Origin: Amycolatopsis lexingtonensis
GTDB taxonomy: Bacteria; Actinomycetota; Actinomycetes; Mycobacteriales; Pseudonocardiaceae
Reading direction: 5' to 3'
Length of the DNA stretch: 64,000 nucleotides
NCBI RefSeq assembly: GCF_014873755.1
Contig: NZ_JADBEG010000001.1
Coordinates: forward strand, 8,654,501 to 8,718,500
Positions 24,863 through 35,236 of this stretch are shown here, piece by piece (the first letter of the stretch is position 1; every line of letters starts with the position of its first letter). A program made the position numbers and the translations under genes. The notes beneath the pieces were generated by a model. It was not told where the DNA came from and did not search any database. It saw nothing but the letters and a program-made list of their open reading frames with translations.

Positions 24863-25768
24863 ATGGTGGACCAGCTGACGAAGACCGCCAAGCCGCGCCT
24901 GCGCCTGATGGCCGTGCACGCGCACCCCGACGACGAGTCGAGCAAGGGCGCCGCCACGATGGCGCGCTACGCCGCCGAAGGCCACGAGGTGCTGGTCGTC
25001 ACCTGCACCGGTGGCGAAGCCGGCAGCATCCTGAACCCCGCCATGGACCGGCCGGAGGTCCTGGCGAACATGGCCGAGATCCGCCGCGAGGAGATGGCCC
25101 GCGCGGCCAAGATCCTCGGCGTGAGCCAGCGCTGGCTCGGCTTCGTCGACTCGGGCCTGCCCGAAGGCGACCCGCTGCCGCCGGTGCCGGAGGGGTCGTT
25201 CTCGGTCGTGCCCCTGGAGGAGTCGACCGAGGCCCTGGTCCGGGTGATCCGGGAGTTCCGCCCGCACGTCATCACGACGTACGACGAGAACGGCGGCTAC
25301 CCGCACCCCGACCACATCCGCACCCACGAGGTGTCGATGGCGGCGTGGGACGCGGCGCCCGACCCGGCCCGGTTCCCCGACGCCGGCGAGCCGTGGCAGC
25401 CGTTGAAGCTGTACTACGGGCACGGCTTCTCGCGCGCCCGGATGACGATGTTCGACGAGGCGCTGAAGGCGGCCGGGCTCGAGTCGCCGTACACCGAGTG
25501 GCTGGCCAAGTGGGACCCGGACCGGGCCGATGTCATGGAGCGGGTGACGACCCGCGTCGAGTGCGGTGAATACTTCGAGGTGCGGGACGAGGCGCTCAAG
25601 GCGCACGCCACGCAGATCGACCCCACCAGCCGCTGGTTCGCGGTGCCGCTGGAAATGCAGCGCGAGGTCTGGCCGACCGAGGAGTACGAGCTGGTCAAGT
25701 CGCTGGTGGACAGCACGTTGCCGGAGGACGACCTGTTCGCCGGCATCAAGGAGAAGGTGAGCACATGA
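24863..25768 (+). CDS. mca: Mycothiol S-conjugate amidase
   Basis: The 301-residue zinc amidase cleaves mycothiol conjugates of toxins to release mercapturic acids for export. The MshB/Mca signature is clear: AHPDDE at residues 20-25 and [12 protein letters not shown] in the middle supply the metal ligands, and [10 protein letters not shown] lines the active site. AGAAGGAG precedes the ATG. Presence of this gene marks a mycothiol-producing actinobacterium. It overlaps the next small gene by four bases (ATGA). Confidence 0.93.
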   Translation: MVDQLTKTAKPRLRLMAVHAHPDDESSKGAATMARYAAEGHEVLVVTCTGGEAGSILNPAMDRPEVLANMAEIRREEMARAAKILGVSQRWLGFVDSGLPEGDPLPPVPEGSFSVVPLEESTEALVRVIREFRPHVITTYDENGGYPHPDHIRTHEVSMAAWDAAPDPARFPDAGEPWQPLKLYYGHGFSRARMTMFDEALKAAGLESPYTEWLAKWDPDRADVMERVTTRVECGEYFEVRDEALKAHATQIDPTSRWFAVPLEMQREVWPTEEYELVKSLVDSTLPEDDLFAGIKEKVST

Positions 25769-26088
25769 GTCTGACGCTGCCGGCCGGCGTGGCGCTTCCG
25801 GTGACCGCGTCGGCCCTGGTCCTGACGCAGCAGCCGGGCAACGGCGACAACGGCGGGCAGGGGGAGGACTTCGGCAAGTCCTCCCCGGTCGGCTTCCTGG
25901 TGCTGATCCTGTTCCTCGTGGCGGTGGCCTTCCTGGTCCGCTCGATGACGAAGCACCTGAAGCGCGTCCCGGCGAGCTTCGACGACCCGCCGGCCGAGGC
26001 CGCAACGCAGGAGCCCGTGGCGAAGTCCGAGGAGCCCGCGGCGGCCGAGAAGCCCGCGAAGGACTCCCCGGCCGCCAAGGCCGACTAG
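25765..26088 (+). CDS. Small single-span membrane protein (Rv1083-like)
   Basis: The 107-residue protein has an N-terminal hydrophobic stretch, one strong membrane segment (about residues 47-67, [16 protein letters not shown]) and an Ala/Pro/Glu/Lys-rich tail. It starts inside the mca stop codon, so the two are translationally coupled, as in Rv1082-Rv1083. Function is unknown. Its end overlaps the convergent Pnkp gene by four bases. Confidence 0.8.
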   Translation: MSLTLPAGVALPVTASALVLTQQPGNGDNGGQGEDFGKSSPVGFLVLILFLVAVAFLVRSMTKHLKRVPASFDDPPAEAATQEPVAKSEEPAAAEKPAKDSPAAKAD

Positions 26089-28574
26089 AGCCGCGGGTCC
26101 ACCGGGTCCGACTCCAAGGCGAGCACCGCGAACACGCATTCGTGGACTCGCCAGAGCGGCTCGCCCCGCGCGACGCGCTCCAGCGCCTCCAGCCCGAGCG
26201 CGTACTCGCGCAGCGCCAGCGCCCGCTTCCGGTTCAGCCCGCGCTTGCGCAGCCGCTCCAGGTTCGACGGCAGCGTGTAGTCCGGCCCGTAGATGATCCG
26301 CAGGTACTCGCGCCCGCGCACCTTCACCCCGGGCTGGACGAGGCCGCGCGTGCCCCGCGTCAGGTTCGCCGCCGGCTTGACGACCATGCCTTCACCGCCG
26401 CGGGCGGTCAGCTCCTCCCACCACGAGACGCCCCGGGCGACCGACGCGGCGTCCAGGAGGTCCACCTCGAGCGTCCGGGTCGGTTGGAACCGCGGTCCGG
26501 TCAGCCGCTCCAGCATCGACAGGTGCCACGTGTGCGGCCGGTCGTGGTAGGCCGCCCCTTCCGACGCCAGCAGCTGGAACGGCGCCAGCCGGACGCCGTC
26601 CAGGCCCGACGTCGGCCAGCAGTAGCGCCGGTAAGCCGCCCGGTAGTCGTCCACTGTGGACGATCGAGCCGCCGTCCGCGCCAGCAGGTCCGAGACGTCG
26701 ATGCCGCGCGCGGCCGCCGTCGTCAACGCCGACACCGCGGCCGGCAGCACCGCCTGGGCGGCCGCGCCCACCGAGGCGTACTGCTCCGAAATGAGGGAGC
26801 CCGCCTTCGCGCTCCACGGCAGCAGCTCGGCGTCGAGCAGCAGCCAGCCCGTTTCCAGCTCCCGGAACAGCCCGGCCGCCGCCGTCCGCACGTCCGCCAG
26901 CAGTTCGTCGTTCTGCGCGGCGGAGAAGAACGGCCGCCCGGTCCGCGTGTACACCGCCCCGCCGCCCTCGATGCCGAAGCGCCGGGCCGCGACGCCGTCC
27001 TCGCAGACCAGCACGACCGCCCGCGACCCCATGTGCTTCTCTTCGCACACCACGGCTTCGACACCGGCGGCCCGGTACTCGGCGAACGCCTCCTCGGGGT
27101 GCTCCAGGTACTCGGGGCGGGACGACGTCGAGCACGGCGCCATCGTCGGCGGAAGGTACGCGAGCCACCGCGGGTCGACCGCGAACCGGCTCATCACCTC
27201 CAGCGCCGCCGCCGACTGCTCCGCCGAGACGCCGACCCGGCCGTGGTGCGCGGTCTGCACGATCCGCTTCCCGGTGACGTCGGCCAGCTCCAGCACCGCC
27301 GACTCGCGCCCGCCCGGCGGCCGCGAAGAATCCAGCGGGCGGACCGGCTCGTACCAGACCCGGTGCGCCTTCACCGAGACGACCTCACGCTCCGGGTAGC
27401 GCAGCGCGGTCAGCTTCCCGCCGAAGACGCACCCGGTGTCCAGGCACATCGTGTTGTTGACCCACTCCGGCTCGAGCGTCGGCGTGTGGCCGTACAGGAC
27501 CATCGCGGACCCGCGGTAGTCGCGCGCCCACGGCAGCCGCACCGGCAGGCCGTACTCGTCGGTCTCGCCGGTCGTGTCGCCGTAGAGCGCCATGCTGCGC
27601 ACCCGCCCGGACGCGCGCCCGTGGTACCGCTCGGGCAGCCCCGCGTGGGCGACGACGAGGTTGCCGCCGTCGAGGACGTAGTGCGCGATCAGCCCGTCGC
27701 AGAACTCGTGCGCCTGCCGCCGGAACTCCTCGCTCTCTCCGGCGAGCTGGGCGAGCGACTCGGCGAGCCCGTGCGCGGCGTTGACCTTCCGGCCGTGCAG
27801 CGCGCGCACCAGCTTCTGCTCGTGGTTCCCGCAGACGACCAGCGCGGTGCCGGCCGCGGCCATCGCCATCACGCGCCGCAGCACGCCGGGGGTGTCCGGG
27901 CCGCGGTCGACGAGGTCGCCGACGAACACCGCGGTCCGCCCGTCGGGGTGCGCCCCATCGACGTACCCCAGCTCGGCGAGCAGCTCGTCGAGCTCGGCCG
28001 CGCAGCCGTGGACGTCGCCGATCACGTCGAAGGGACCGGTCAGCTCGCGCTTGTCGTTGCGCAGCGGCTCGACGACGAGCTTCGCCTCGGCCACCTCGGC
28101 TTCCGAGCGCAGCACGTGCACGCGCCGGAAACCCTCGCGCTCCAGCGACTTCAGCGACCGCTGCAGCTCGCCGCGCTGCCGCCGGACCACGTGGTCGCCG
28201 AAATCGCGGTCGGGCCGCGACGCGTTGCGCGCCACGCAGACGCCGAGCGGCAGGTCGAGGACGATCGCGACGGGCAGCACGTCGTGCTCCTTCGCGAGCT
28301 TCACCAGGCTCGCCCGCGAAGCGCGCTGGACGTTCGTGGCGTCGATGACGGTCGTCCGCCCGGCCGCGAGCCGCTTCCCCGCGACGTAGTGCAGCGCGTC
28401 GAAGGCGTCGGGGGACGCGGACTGGTCGTTCTCGTCGTCGGCGACGAGCCCGCGGAAGAAGTCGCTGGAGAGCACCTGCGTCGGGGCGAAGTGCGTGCGC
28501 GCGAACGTCGACTTGCCGGAACCGGAAGCGCCGACGAGCACGACGAGCGCCATGTCGGGGACGGTCAGCTTCAC
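26085..28574 (-). CDS. Bacterial polynucleotide kinase-phosphatase Pnkp
   Basis: The 829-residue enzyme has the three-part order of bacterial Pnkp: an N-terminal 5' kinase (GASGSGKST at 15-23), a binuclear metallophosphatase (GDVHG near 183, GDLVDRGPDT, GNHE) and a C-terminal ligase-like adenylyltransferase (EEKHMGSR near 510 with the nucleotidyl Lys). With Hen1 it repairs RNA cut by ribotoxins: ends are healed, the 3' ribose is methylated by Hen1, and the break is sealed. The start overlaps the Hen1 stop by four bases (ATGA), so the pair is one operon. Confidence 0.9.
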   Translation of the reverse strand: MKLTVPDMALVVLVGASGSGKSTFARTHFAPTQVLSSDFFRGLVADDENDQSASPDAFDALHYVAGKRLAAGRTTVIDATNVQRASRASLVKLAKEHDVLPVAIVLDLPLGVCVARNASRPDRDFGDHVVRRQRGELQRSLKSLEREGFRRVHVLRSEAEVAEAKLVVEPLRNDKRELTGPFDVIGDVHGCAAELDELLAELGYVDGAHPDGRTAVFVGDLVDRGPDTPGVLRRVMAMAAAGTALVVCGNHEQKLVRALHGRKVNAAHGLAESLAQLAGESEEFRRQAHEFCDGLIAHYVLDGGNLVVAHAGLPERYHGRASGRVRSMALYGDTTGETDEYGLPVRLPWARDYRGSAMVLYGHTPTLEPEWVNNTMCLDTGCVFGGKLTALRYPEREVVSVKAHRVWYEPVRPLDSSRPPGGRESAVLELADVTGKRIVQTAHHGRVGVSAEQSAAALEVMSRFAVDPRWLAYLPPTMAPCSTSSRPEYLEHPEEAFAEYRAAGVEAVVCEEKHMGSRAVVLVCEDGVAARRFGIEGGGAVYTRTGRPFFSAAQNDELLADVRTAAAGLFRELETGWLLLDAELLPWSAKAGSLISEQYASVGAAAQAVLPAAVSALTTAAARGIDVSDLLARTAARSSTVDDYRAAYRRYCWPTSGLDGVRLAPFQLLASEGAAYHDRPHTWHLSMLERLTGPRFQPTRTLEVDLLDAASVARGVSWWEELTARGGEGMVVKPAANLTRGTRGLVQPGVKVRGREYLRIIYGPDYTLPSNLERLRKRGLNRKRALALREYALGLEALERVARGEPLWRVHECVFAVLALESDPVDPRL

Positions 28575-29944
28575 GCGGCCACCTCCTCACTGGTCGAAAA
28601 GACCGCCATCTGGGTCGGCGGTCCCGATTCCTGGTCCACCGGTCCGATCGGCAGGTACCGGACGTCGTAGCCGCGCCGGGTCGCGACGCCGTCCGCCCAG
28701 GCGCGGAACTCGGCTCGCGTCCATTCGAACCGGTGGTCGGCGTGCCGGAAATGCCCCATCGGCAGGAACTCGAACAGCCGGTTGTACTCCGCGTTGGGCG
28801 TCGTGACGACCACCGTGCGCGGGGCCGCGACCCCGAACACCGCGTGCTCCAGGGCCGGCAGCCGGTCCGCGTCGACGTGTTCGACGACCTCCATCAGCAC
28901 GGCGGCGTCGTACCCGGCCAGCGCCGGGTCGGCGTAGGTCAGCGCGGACTGCCGCAGCGTGACCCGGGTGTAGCCGCCCAGCCGCTTCTCCGCGATGGCG
29001 AGCGCGCTCGCGGAGACGTCGACGCCGACGATGTCGACGAAGGACCGCTCCTTCTCGAGCACGCGCAGCAGCGCGCCGGAGCCGCAGCCGAGGTCCAGCA
29101 CGCGCCGGGCGCCCGCGGCCCGCAGCACGGCGAGCACGCTGCCGTGGCGCTGCGACGCGAGGCTCTCCGGCTTGTCCGGCAGCTCGGTGACCAGTGCCTC
29201 GGCCTCCGCGGGGACGTCGTCGGACTCGGCCAGCCGGGAAAGCGCGTAGTTCACGACCGGGCGGCGCCGCTCCAGGTAGCGGTTCGCGATGAGCTCCCGC
29301 TCGGGGTGCCCGGCCAGCCAGCCCTCGCCGGCGCGCAGCAGCTTGTCGGCCTCGTCTTGGCCGACCCAGTAGTGCTTGTCGCCGTCGAGCGCGGGCAGCA
29401 GCACGTAGAGGTGCCGCAGCGCGTCGGCGACGAGCTGGGTGCCGGTCAGCGTCAGGTCGACATAGCGGCTTTCGCCCCACTGCGGGAACTGCGGGTCGAG
29501 CGGGATCGGCGTGGCCGAAACACGCCAGCCGAGCGGCTCGAACAGCTTGTGCACGGCCTCGGGGCCGCCGCGCGCGGACAGCGACGGCACGCGGACCTCG
29601 AGGTCGAAGAGCTCGTCGACGAGCTCCGGGCGCGCGGCGCAGCGCCCCGCGAGCGCCGTCGTGAACGCGGCCCGCAGCGCGACCGCGAGGTACGAGCCGC
29701 CGGCGTAGGGCCGGTCGTTGACGTACTGGGTCAGCGACGTGCCGCCGCCGCGCACGAGCCCGACCGGGTCGATTTCCACGAACAGCGCGGCGGTGCACCG
29801 CTCCGGCCCGGCTTCCGGGTAGAAGACGTGCGCGGTGCCGGCCGAGAGCGCGACCGACTGCGCTTTCTCCGGGTGCTTGTGGAGGAGAAAGCCCAAGTCG
29901 GTGGCGGGGTTCCGGGTCGTGGTGATGGTCAGCAGCACCCGCAC
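28571..29944 (-). CDS. Hen1-type 3'-terminal RNA ribose 2'-O-methyltransferase
   Basis: The 457-residue protein has an N-terminal domain (about 1-250, beginning [20 protein letters not shown]) that activates the Pnkp ligase in known systems, and a C-terminal S-adenosylmethionine methyltransferase ([13 protein letters not shown] near 280). The metal-binding EVVEHVD...EH set of Hen1 is present near 352. It marks repaired RNA so it cannot be recut at the same site. Transcribed ahead of Pnkp with a four-base overlap. The pair interrupts the otherwise conserved order between the Rv1083- and Rv1084-like genes. Confidence 0.9.
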   Translation of the reverse strand: MRVLLTITTTRNPATDLGFLLHKHPEKAQSVALSAGTAHVFYPEAGPERCTAALFVEIDPVGLVRGGGTSLTQYVNDRPYAGGSYLAVALRAAFTTALAGRCAARPELVDELFDLEVRVPSLSARGGPEAVHKLFEPLGWRVSATPIPLDPQFPQWGESRYVDLTLTGTQLVADALRHLYVLLPALDGDKHYWVGQDEADKLLRAGEGWLAGHPERELIANRYLERRRPVVNYALSRLAESDDVPAEAEALVTELPDKPESLASQRHGSVLAVLRAAGARRVLDLGCGSGALLRVLEKERSFVDIVGVDVSASALAIAEKRLGGYTRVTLRQSALTYADPALAGYDAAVLMEVVEHVDADRLPALEHAVFGVAAPRTVVVTTPNAEYNRLFEFLPMGHFRHADHRFEWTRAEFRAWADGVATRRGYDVRYLPIGPVDQESGPPTQMAVFSTSEEVAA

Positions 29945-30003
29945 AGTGTGGCCGAGCCGCCGGTGCGTGCGCGCCCGCTTTTCCGGGGTGCGACCCTGAA
30001 GGC

Positions 30004-31977
30004 ATGAACCGCCTCGCCAGCGCGACCAGCCCGTACCTGCTCCAGCACGCGGACAACCCGGTCGAGTGGTGGCAGTGGGGTCCGGACGCGCTGGCCGAGG
30101 CGCGGCGGCGGAACGTGCCGATCCTGCTTTCCGTCGGCTACGCCGCGTGCCACTGGTGCCACGTCATGGCGCACGAGTCGTTCGAGGACGCCGAAACCGC
30201 CGCGGTGATGAACGCGCACTTCGTCAACATCAAGGTCGACCGCGAGGAGCGGCCGGACATCGACGCGGTGTACATGGCCGCGACGCAGGCGATGACCGGG
30301 CAGGGCGGCTGGCCGATGACCTGCTTCCTGACCCCGGACGGCGAGCCGTTCCACTGCGGCACCTACTACCCGCCGTCGCCGCGGCCGGGCATGCCGTCGT
30401 TCCGGCAGCTGCTGGCCGCCGTCGCCGAGGCGTGGGGCGAGCGGCCGGACGAGCTGCTCGAGGGCGCGAAGCAGATCGTCGCGCACCTCGCCGAGCAGAC
30501 CGGGCCGCTGCAGGAGTCCGTTGTGGACGAAGCGGTGCTCGACGCCGCGGTGACGAAGCTGGCGCAGGAGGCGGACCCGGTCAACGGCGGGTTCGGCCGC
30601 GCGCCGAAGTTCCCGCCGTCGATGGTGCTGGAGTTCCTGCTGCGCCACCACGAACGCACCGGGTCGACGGCCGCGCTGTCCCTTGTGGACAAAACGGCCG
30701 AGGCGATGGCCCGCGGTGGCCTGTACGACCAGCTTGCCGGCGGGTTCGCGCGCTACTCCGTGGACGCCGAATGGCTCGTGCCGCACTTCGAAAAGATGTT
30801 GTACGACAACGCGTTGCTGCTCGGCTTCTACGCGCACCTCTGGCGCCGGACCGGCTCGGCCACGGCGTCGCGGGTGACCACCGGGACCGCGGAGTTCCTC
30901 TTCGCCGGCCTGCGGACGCCGGAGGGCGGCTTCGCGTCGTCGCTGGACGCGGACACCGACGGCGTCGAAGGCCTGACCTACGTCTGGACGCCGTCGCAGC
31001 TGCGCGAGGTGCTCGGCGACGACGCCGAGGCGGCCGCCGAGCTGTTCGGCGTCACCGCCGAGGGGACCTTCGAGCACGGGACGTCCACGCTCCGGCTGTT
31101 CGGTGACCTCCCCGAGTCGATCCGGGTGCCCCTGCTGGCGGCGCGGGACCGGCGGCCGCAGCCGGGCCGCGACGACAAGGTGATCGCGTCCTGGAACGGC
31201 CTGGCGATCAAGGCCTTGGCCGAAGCGGGCGTGGCGCTGGATCGTCCACAGTGGATCGACGGCGCGGTCGAGGCGGCCGAGCTGCTGTTGCGGGTGCACG
31301 TCGTCGACGGGCGGTTGCGGCGCAGTTCGCGCGACGGCGTCGTCGGGGAGTCCGCCGGCGTGCTCGAGGACTACGCCTGCGTCGCCGACGGGTTCCTCGC
31401 CCTGCACCAGGCGACCGGCGCGGCGAAGTGGCTCACCGAGGCGACGCGGCTGCTCGACCTGGCGCTGGCGCACTTCGCGTCCCCGGACGTCCCCGGCGCG
31501 TACTTCGACACCGCCGACGACGCCGAGACGCTGGTCCAGCGCCCGGCCGACCCGGGCGACAACGCGAGCCCGGCCGGGGCGTCGGCGCTGGCCGGCGCGC
31601 TGCTGACGGCGTCCGCGCTGGCCGGGCACGCCGATTCGTCGCGGTACCGCGAGGCCGCGGAGCGGGCGCTTCGCCGCGTCGGCGTGCTGGCCGCGCGGGT
31701 GCCGCGGTTCGCCGGGCACTGGCTGTCGGTCGCCGAAGCGCTGCAGGCCGGCCCGGTGCAGGTCGCGGTGGTCGGCGCGGACCCGGCGTTGCGCCTGGCC
31801 GCGGCGCAGGGCGTGCACGGCGGCGGCATCGTGCTGGCCGGCGAGCCGGACGCGCCCGGCGTCCCCCTGCTGGCGGACCGTCCGCTGGTCGACGGCGGCG
31901 CGGCGGCCTACGTCTGCCGCGGGTACGTCTGCGACCGGCCGGTCACGTCGGCGGAGGCGTTGACGGCCCAGCTCTGA
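30004..31977 (+). CDS. DUF255 thioredoxin-fold/alpha-toroid protein (YyaL, Rv1084-like)
   Basis: The 657-residue protein begins with the conserved [19 protein letters not shown] and has a thioredoxin-like domain with CHWCHVM near residue 49 in place of a plain CxxC. The rest is an (alpha/alpha)6 glycosidase-like barrel ([32 protein letters not shown]). This is the YyaL/spermatogenesis-associated 20 family, with no settled biochemical role. The ATG at 30004 fits the family start. Divergent from Hen1 by 59 bases. Confidence 0.88.
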   Translation: MNRLASATSPYLLQHADNPVEWWQWGPDALAEARRRNVPILLSVGYAACHWCHVMAHESFEDAETAAVMNAHFVNIKVDREERPDIDAVYMAATQAMTGQGGWPMTCFLTPDGEPFHCGTYYPPSPRPGMPSFRQLLAAVAEAWGERPDELLEGAKQIVAHLAEQTGPLQESVVDEAVLDAAVTKLAQEADPVNGGFGRAPKFPPSMVLEFLLRHHERTGSTAALSLVDKTAEAMARGGLYDQLAGGFARYSVDAEWLVPHFEKMLYDNALLLGFYAHLWRRTGSATASRVTTGTAEFLFAGLRTPEGGFASSLDADTDGVEGLTYVWTPSQLREVLGDDAEAAAELFGVTAEGTFEHGTSTLRLFGDLPESIRVPLLAARDRRPQPGRDDKVIASWNGLAIKALAEAGVALDRPQWIDGAVEAAELLLRVHVVDGRLRRSSRDGVVGESAGVLEDYACVADGFLALHQATGAAKWLTEATRLLDLALAHFASPDVPGAYFDTADDAETLVQRPADPGDNASPAGASALAGALLTASALAGHADSSRYREAAERALRRVGVLAARVPRFAGHWLSVAEALQAGPVQVAVVGADPALRLAAAQGVHGGGIVLAGEPDAPGVPLLADRPLVDGGAAAYVCRGYVCDRPVTSAEALTAQL

Positions 31978-32009
31978 TCGCCCTGGGTGAACGCGTCCCT
32001 GTTGCTCTT

Positions 32010-32047
32010 GTAGTCGGCGTAGCGTCAGTAGCGTTGTAATCATGTAA
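32010..32047 (+). promoter_or_regulatory. Five phased GTAR repeats: candidate operator
   Basis: GTAG occurs at 32010, 32019 and 32028 and GTAA at 32036 and 32044, spaced 9, 9, 8 and 8 bases. The run ends 18 bases before the start of the gene at 32065. Short tandem half-sites at this spacing are typical of ribbon-helix-helix or similar oligomeric repressors. Autoregulation by the downstream gene is inference. Confidence 0.5.
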
Positions 32048-32064
32048 TCGCGGAGGTGGCGAAC

Positions 32065-32622
32065 ATGGGACGAGGCTGGCGAGGGAGCCGGGGCTGGCAG
32101 CAGGCCGAGGTGCCGTCGGCGGACGACGCGGCGGCCTGGTTCGGCGGGCGCCTGCCCGACGGCTGGTTCACCGGCGCCCCGGAGGTGACGGTCGACCGCG
32201 AGGAGATCATCGTGGTCGGCGAGCTGCCGGCGCTGAGCGGAGAACACGCCGATGACGCGGCCCGCGCGGCGGCGGAGGAGGGCCGGATCAGCCGGTTCCG
32301 CGAGGAGACGCGCGACGAGCGCATCGAGATCGCGCGCCAGGCGGAGCACCGCTACCAGCGCAAGGTGGCGTGGGGCGCCCGCCTCGGCGGGACGAAGGCG
32401 CTGTTCACGACGCATTCGGCCCCGGTGATGACCCGCTTGCGGCAGCCGGAGCGCCTGGTGCTGGACACGCTGGTGGACGCGGGTGTCGCGCGGTCGCGGT
32501 CGGACGCGCTGGCGTGGGCGGTCCGCCTGGTGGGCGAGCACGCCGACGCCTGGCTGGGCGAGCTGCGCGAGGCGATGAGCAAGGTCGACGACCTGCGCTC
32601 GAAGGGCCCTGACCTGGCGTGA
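32065..32622 (+). CDS. Hypothetical protein with ribbon-helix-helix-like C-terminus
   Basis: The 185-residue protein starts at ATG 32065, six bases after GGAGGTG (an in-frame GTG nine bases earlier lies inside that ribosome site). The first half includes WFGGRLPDGWFTGAPEVTVD and a charged helix (RFREETRDERIEIARQAEHRY). The end has VDAGVARSRSDALAWAVRLV, which resembles a ribbon-helix-helix DNA-binding segment. I do not recognise the whole family; similar short proteins occur across actinomycetes. The repeats just upstream support a self-regulating DNA-binding protein. Confidence 0.6.
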   Translation: MGRGWRGSRGWQQAEVPSADDAAAWFGGRLPDGWFTGAPEVTVDREEIIVVGELPALSGEHADDAARAAAEEGRISRFREETRDERIEIARQAEHRYQRKVAWGARLGGTKALFTTHSAPVMTRLRQPERLVLDTLVDAGVARSRSDALAWAVRLVGEHADAWLGELREAMSKVDDLRSKGPDLA

Positions 32623-32737
32623 AGAAGTCCACGTTTAGGGGTCTCCCGCCGTTCTGAACCTGCGGCGCGGACGGGGCTGCGGCAGGCTTACTACCAACGA
32701 GTAGGAAGCCTGCCGTCAGCCCTTTCCGGAGGTAGCC

Positions 32738-34627
32738 GTGGACGTCCCCGAAGTGCCGTCGAAAGTGGACCCGGACTCGCTGACCGCCGTTCTCGACGGT
32801 CGCTGGGCCGAGCTGCGCCGCGGGGTGCGGGCGCAGATGGCCGGCACGGAATTCCGGGACCCCGTCGACCTCGGCACCGAGCCGCACCGCGCGCAGGTCC
32901 TCGACCAGCTGCGCGCGCTCGCCGCGACCGACCGGCCCGGCCTGGGCTTCGACCCCGCGTACGGCGGCGGTGGCGACGTAGGCGGTTCGGTGACGTCGTT
33001 CGAGATGCTCGGCTACGGAGACCTGTCCCTGATGGTCAAGGCCGGTGTCCAATGGGGACTGTTCGGCGGCGCCGTCCAGCTGCTCGGCACCGAGCGGCAC
33101 CACGAGCGGTACCTGCGCTCGATCATGAACCTCGACCTGCTCGGCTGCTTCGCGATGACCGAGCACGGGCACGGTTCCGACGTCCAGCACCTGCGCACGA
33201 CGGCGACCTACGAGGACGGCGAGTTCGTCGTCCGCACGCCGGATCACATGGCGCAGAAGGAATACATCGGCAACGCGGCCCGCGACGGCCGGATGGCGGT
33301 GGTGTTCGCGCAGCTGATCACCGGCGGCGAGTCGCGGGGCGTGCACGCGTTCATGGTGCCGATCCGGGACACCGTAGGGAAACCGCTGCCCGGAGTGTCC
33401 ATCGAGGACTGCGGCCCGAAGGCCGGGCTCAACGGCGTCGACAATGGACGGCTGAGCTTCGACGACGTCCGCGTTCCGCGTGAGGCTTTGCTGAACCGCT
33501 TCGGCGACGTCGACGAGAACGGGACGTACTCGAGCCCGATCGAGAGCGACAGCCGCCGGTTCTTCACCATGCTGGGCACGCTGATCCGCGGCCGGGTGAG
33601 CGTCGGCGGCAGCGCGGGCAGCGCGACGAAACGCGCGCTGGCACTCGCGATCCGCTACGGCGAGCACCGCCGCCAGTTCGCGACCCCGGACGGCGACGAG
33701 GTCGTCATCCTCGACTACCTCGCGCACCAGCGGAAGCTGCTGCCGGCGCTGGCGAAGACGTACGCCCTGCACTTCGCGCAGGAAGAGCTGGTGTCGAAGC
33801 TGCACGACATCGACTCGTCGGCGCCCGAGGAGGAGCAGCGTGAGCTGGAGTCGCGCGCGGCCGGCATGAAGGCCCTCAACACCTGGCACGCGACCGCGAC
33901 GATCCAGGCGGCGCGCGAGGCCTGCGGCGGCTCGGGCTACCTGGCGGAGAACCTGCTGCCCGGGCTGAAGGCCGACACCGACGTCTTCACGACGTTCGAG
34001 GGCGACAACACGGTGCTGCTGCAGCTGGTCGCGAAGGGGCTCTTGACCAGCTACAAGCAGGATTTCCAAGACCTCTCCCCGCTGGCGACCGCGCGGTTCT
34101 TCGCCGAGCAGGTGGTGAGCGCGGTCCTGGAACGCACGTCGGCGCGCAAGGCCGTCGAGGCGCTGACCGAGGGCTCCGACGCGGAGGTCTTCTTCCGCCG
34201 CGAGTGGCAGCTCCGGCTGTTCGAGGACCGCGAGGAACACGTCGTGGAAGGCGTGGCGAAACGCCTGCGCAAGGCGGCTTCGGACCCGTTCGGCGTGTTC
34301 AACTCGGCGCAGGACCACGTGCTGCGCGCCGGCCGCGTCCACGTCGAGCGCCTGGTTCTCTCGGCGTTCGTGGCGGCGATCGAGCGCTGCGAAGACCCGG
34401 ACGCCCGCACGCTCCTGGAGCGCGTCTGCGACCTGTACGCGCTGTCGGCGATCGAAGAGGACCTGGCCTGGTTCCTGGGCCACGGCCGCCTGACGGCGTC
34501 GCGCGGGAAGGCCGTCACCGCGGCGGTGAACGGCCTGTGCGCCCAGCTGCGCCCGCACGCGCGGACCCTGGTGGACGCGTTCGCGATCCCGGAGCAGTTC
34601 CTGGCGGCGCCGATGCTCAAGTCCTGA
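32738..34627 (+). CDS. Acyl-CoA dehydrogenase/oxidase family protein
   Basis: The 629-residue flavoprotein has the acyl-CoA dehydrogenase pattern (LLGCFAMTEHGHGSDV for the FAD/substrate loop, KEYIGNAARDG, the R-containing ALAIRYGEHRRQF, and EACGGSGYLAENLLPGLKADTDVFTTFEGDN). The length and the extra C-terminal helical domain (about 440-629) are like acyl-CoA oxidases and the long FadE proteins rather than 400-residue dehydrogenases. The GTG at 32738 follows GGAGG. Substrate and electron acceptor cannot be read. It appears monocistronic. Confidence 0.85.
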   Translation: MDVPEVPSKVDPDSLTAVLDGRWAELRRGVRAQMAGTEFRDPVDLGTEPHRAQVLDQLRALAATDRPGLGFDPAYGGGGDVGGSVTSFEMLGYGDLSLMVKAGVQWGLFGGAVQLLGTERHHERYLRSIMNLDLLGCFAMTEHGHGSDVQHLRTTATYEDGEFVVRTPDHMAQKEYIGNAARDGRMAVVFAQLITGGESRGVHAFMVPIRDTVGKPLPGVSIEDCGPKAGLNGVDNGRLSFDDVRVPREALLNRFGDVDENGTYSSPIESDSRRFFTMLGTLIRGRVSVGGSAGSATKRALALAIRYGEHRRQFATPDGDEVVILDYLAHQRKLLPALAKTYALHFAQEELVSKLHDIDSSAPEEEQRELESRAAGMKALNTWHATATIQAAREACGGSGYLAENLLPGLKADTDVFTTFEGDNTVLLQLVAKGLLTSYKQDFQDLSPLATARFFAEQVVSAVLERTSARKAVEALTEGSDAEVFFRREWQLRLFEDREEHVVEGVAKRLRKAASDPFGVFNSAQDHVLRAGRVHVERLVLSAFVAAIERCEDPDARTLLERVCDLYALSAIEEDLAWFLGHGRLTASRGKAVTAAVNGLCAQLRPHARTLVDAFAIPEQFLAAPMLKS

Positions 34628-34729
34628 TCGGACGTTTTGGGCGGATCCTTCGGTGGGGTGGCGGAAACGGGGCCGTAGCGGCGATCTAGCCTTGCGCGTC
34701 CGCTTCCCGAACTCCCCGAAGGACCCGCG

Positions 34730-35188
34730 ATGGGCGCACGCCGCGAAAGACGTCTGCTGGAAACCGCCGCACCGATGATGCAACCGGGCGAAACGCCCGA
34801 AGTGATCGCCATGGCCAAGGTCGGCTCGCTGCGGAAGGTGCTGGGTGAGCACTTCGCGCTCGGCATCGCGACCGCGGTCCTGAGCGGCGGGACGATGTTC
34901 TCGATCACGTCCCAGCGCGAGCTCTACCTGCTGCTGACCGACCGCCAGCTGCTGTTCTTCGAGGCCGACGTGCACACCGGCGGCCCCGGCAAGGCGCTCT
35001 TCGGCGTGCCGCGCACGCACGTCGCGATCACCGAGCCGAAGGGCGGCTTCCTGGTGAAGTTCGAGCTCCGCATCCACGGCTGGGACCAGGTCCTGACCCT
35101 GTCGATGCCGCCGTTCCCGCCGTCGATGCGGAAGAAGGGGCTGCGGCTGATCGCGGGCCTGCCCCGCCTCGAGCACGCGAATTCGTGA
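34730..35188 (+). CDS. Hypothetical PH-like cytosolic protein
   Basis: The 152-residue protein has no signal or clear membrane segment. Its beta-rich middle (ELYLLLTDRQLLFFEAD, followed by GVPRTHVAITEP) looks like the small bacterial pleckstrin-homology-like proteins. The ATG follows a weak ribosome site (GAAGGACCCGCG). Function unknown. Confidence 0.6.
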   Translation: MGARRERRLLETAAPMMQPGETPEVIAMAKVGSLRKVLGEHFALGIATAVLSGGTMFSITSQRELYLLLTDRQLLFFEADVHTGGPGKALFGVPRTHVAITEPKGGFLVKFELRIHGWDQVLTLSMPPFPPSMRKKGLRLIAGLPRLEHANS

Positions 35189-35236
35189 CCGCGGCGGGTG
35201 GCCGGTATCGGGGACCGGCCACCCGCCGCGGGGTTT

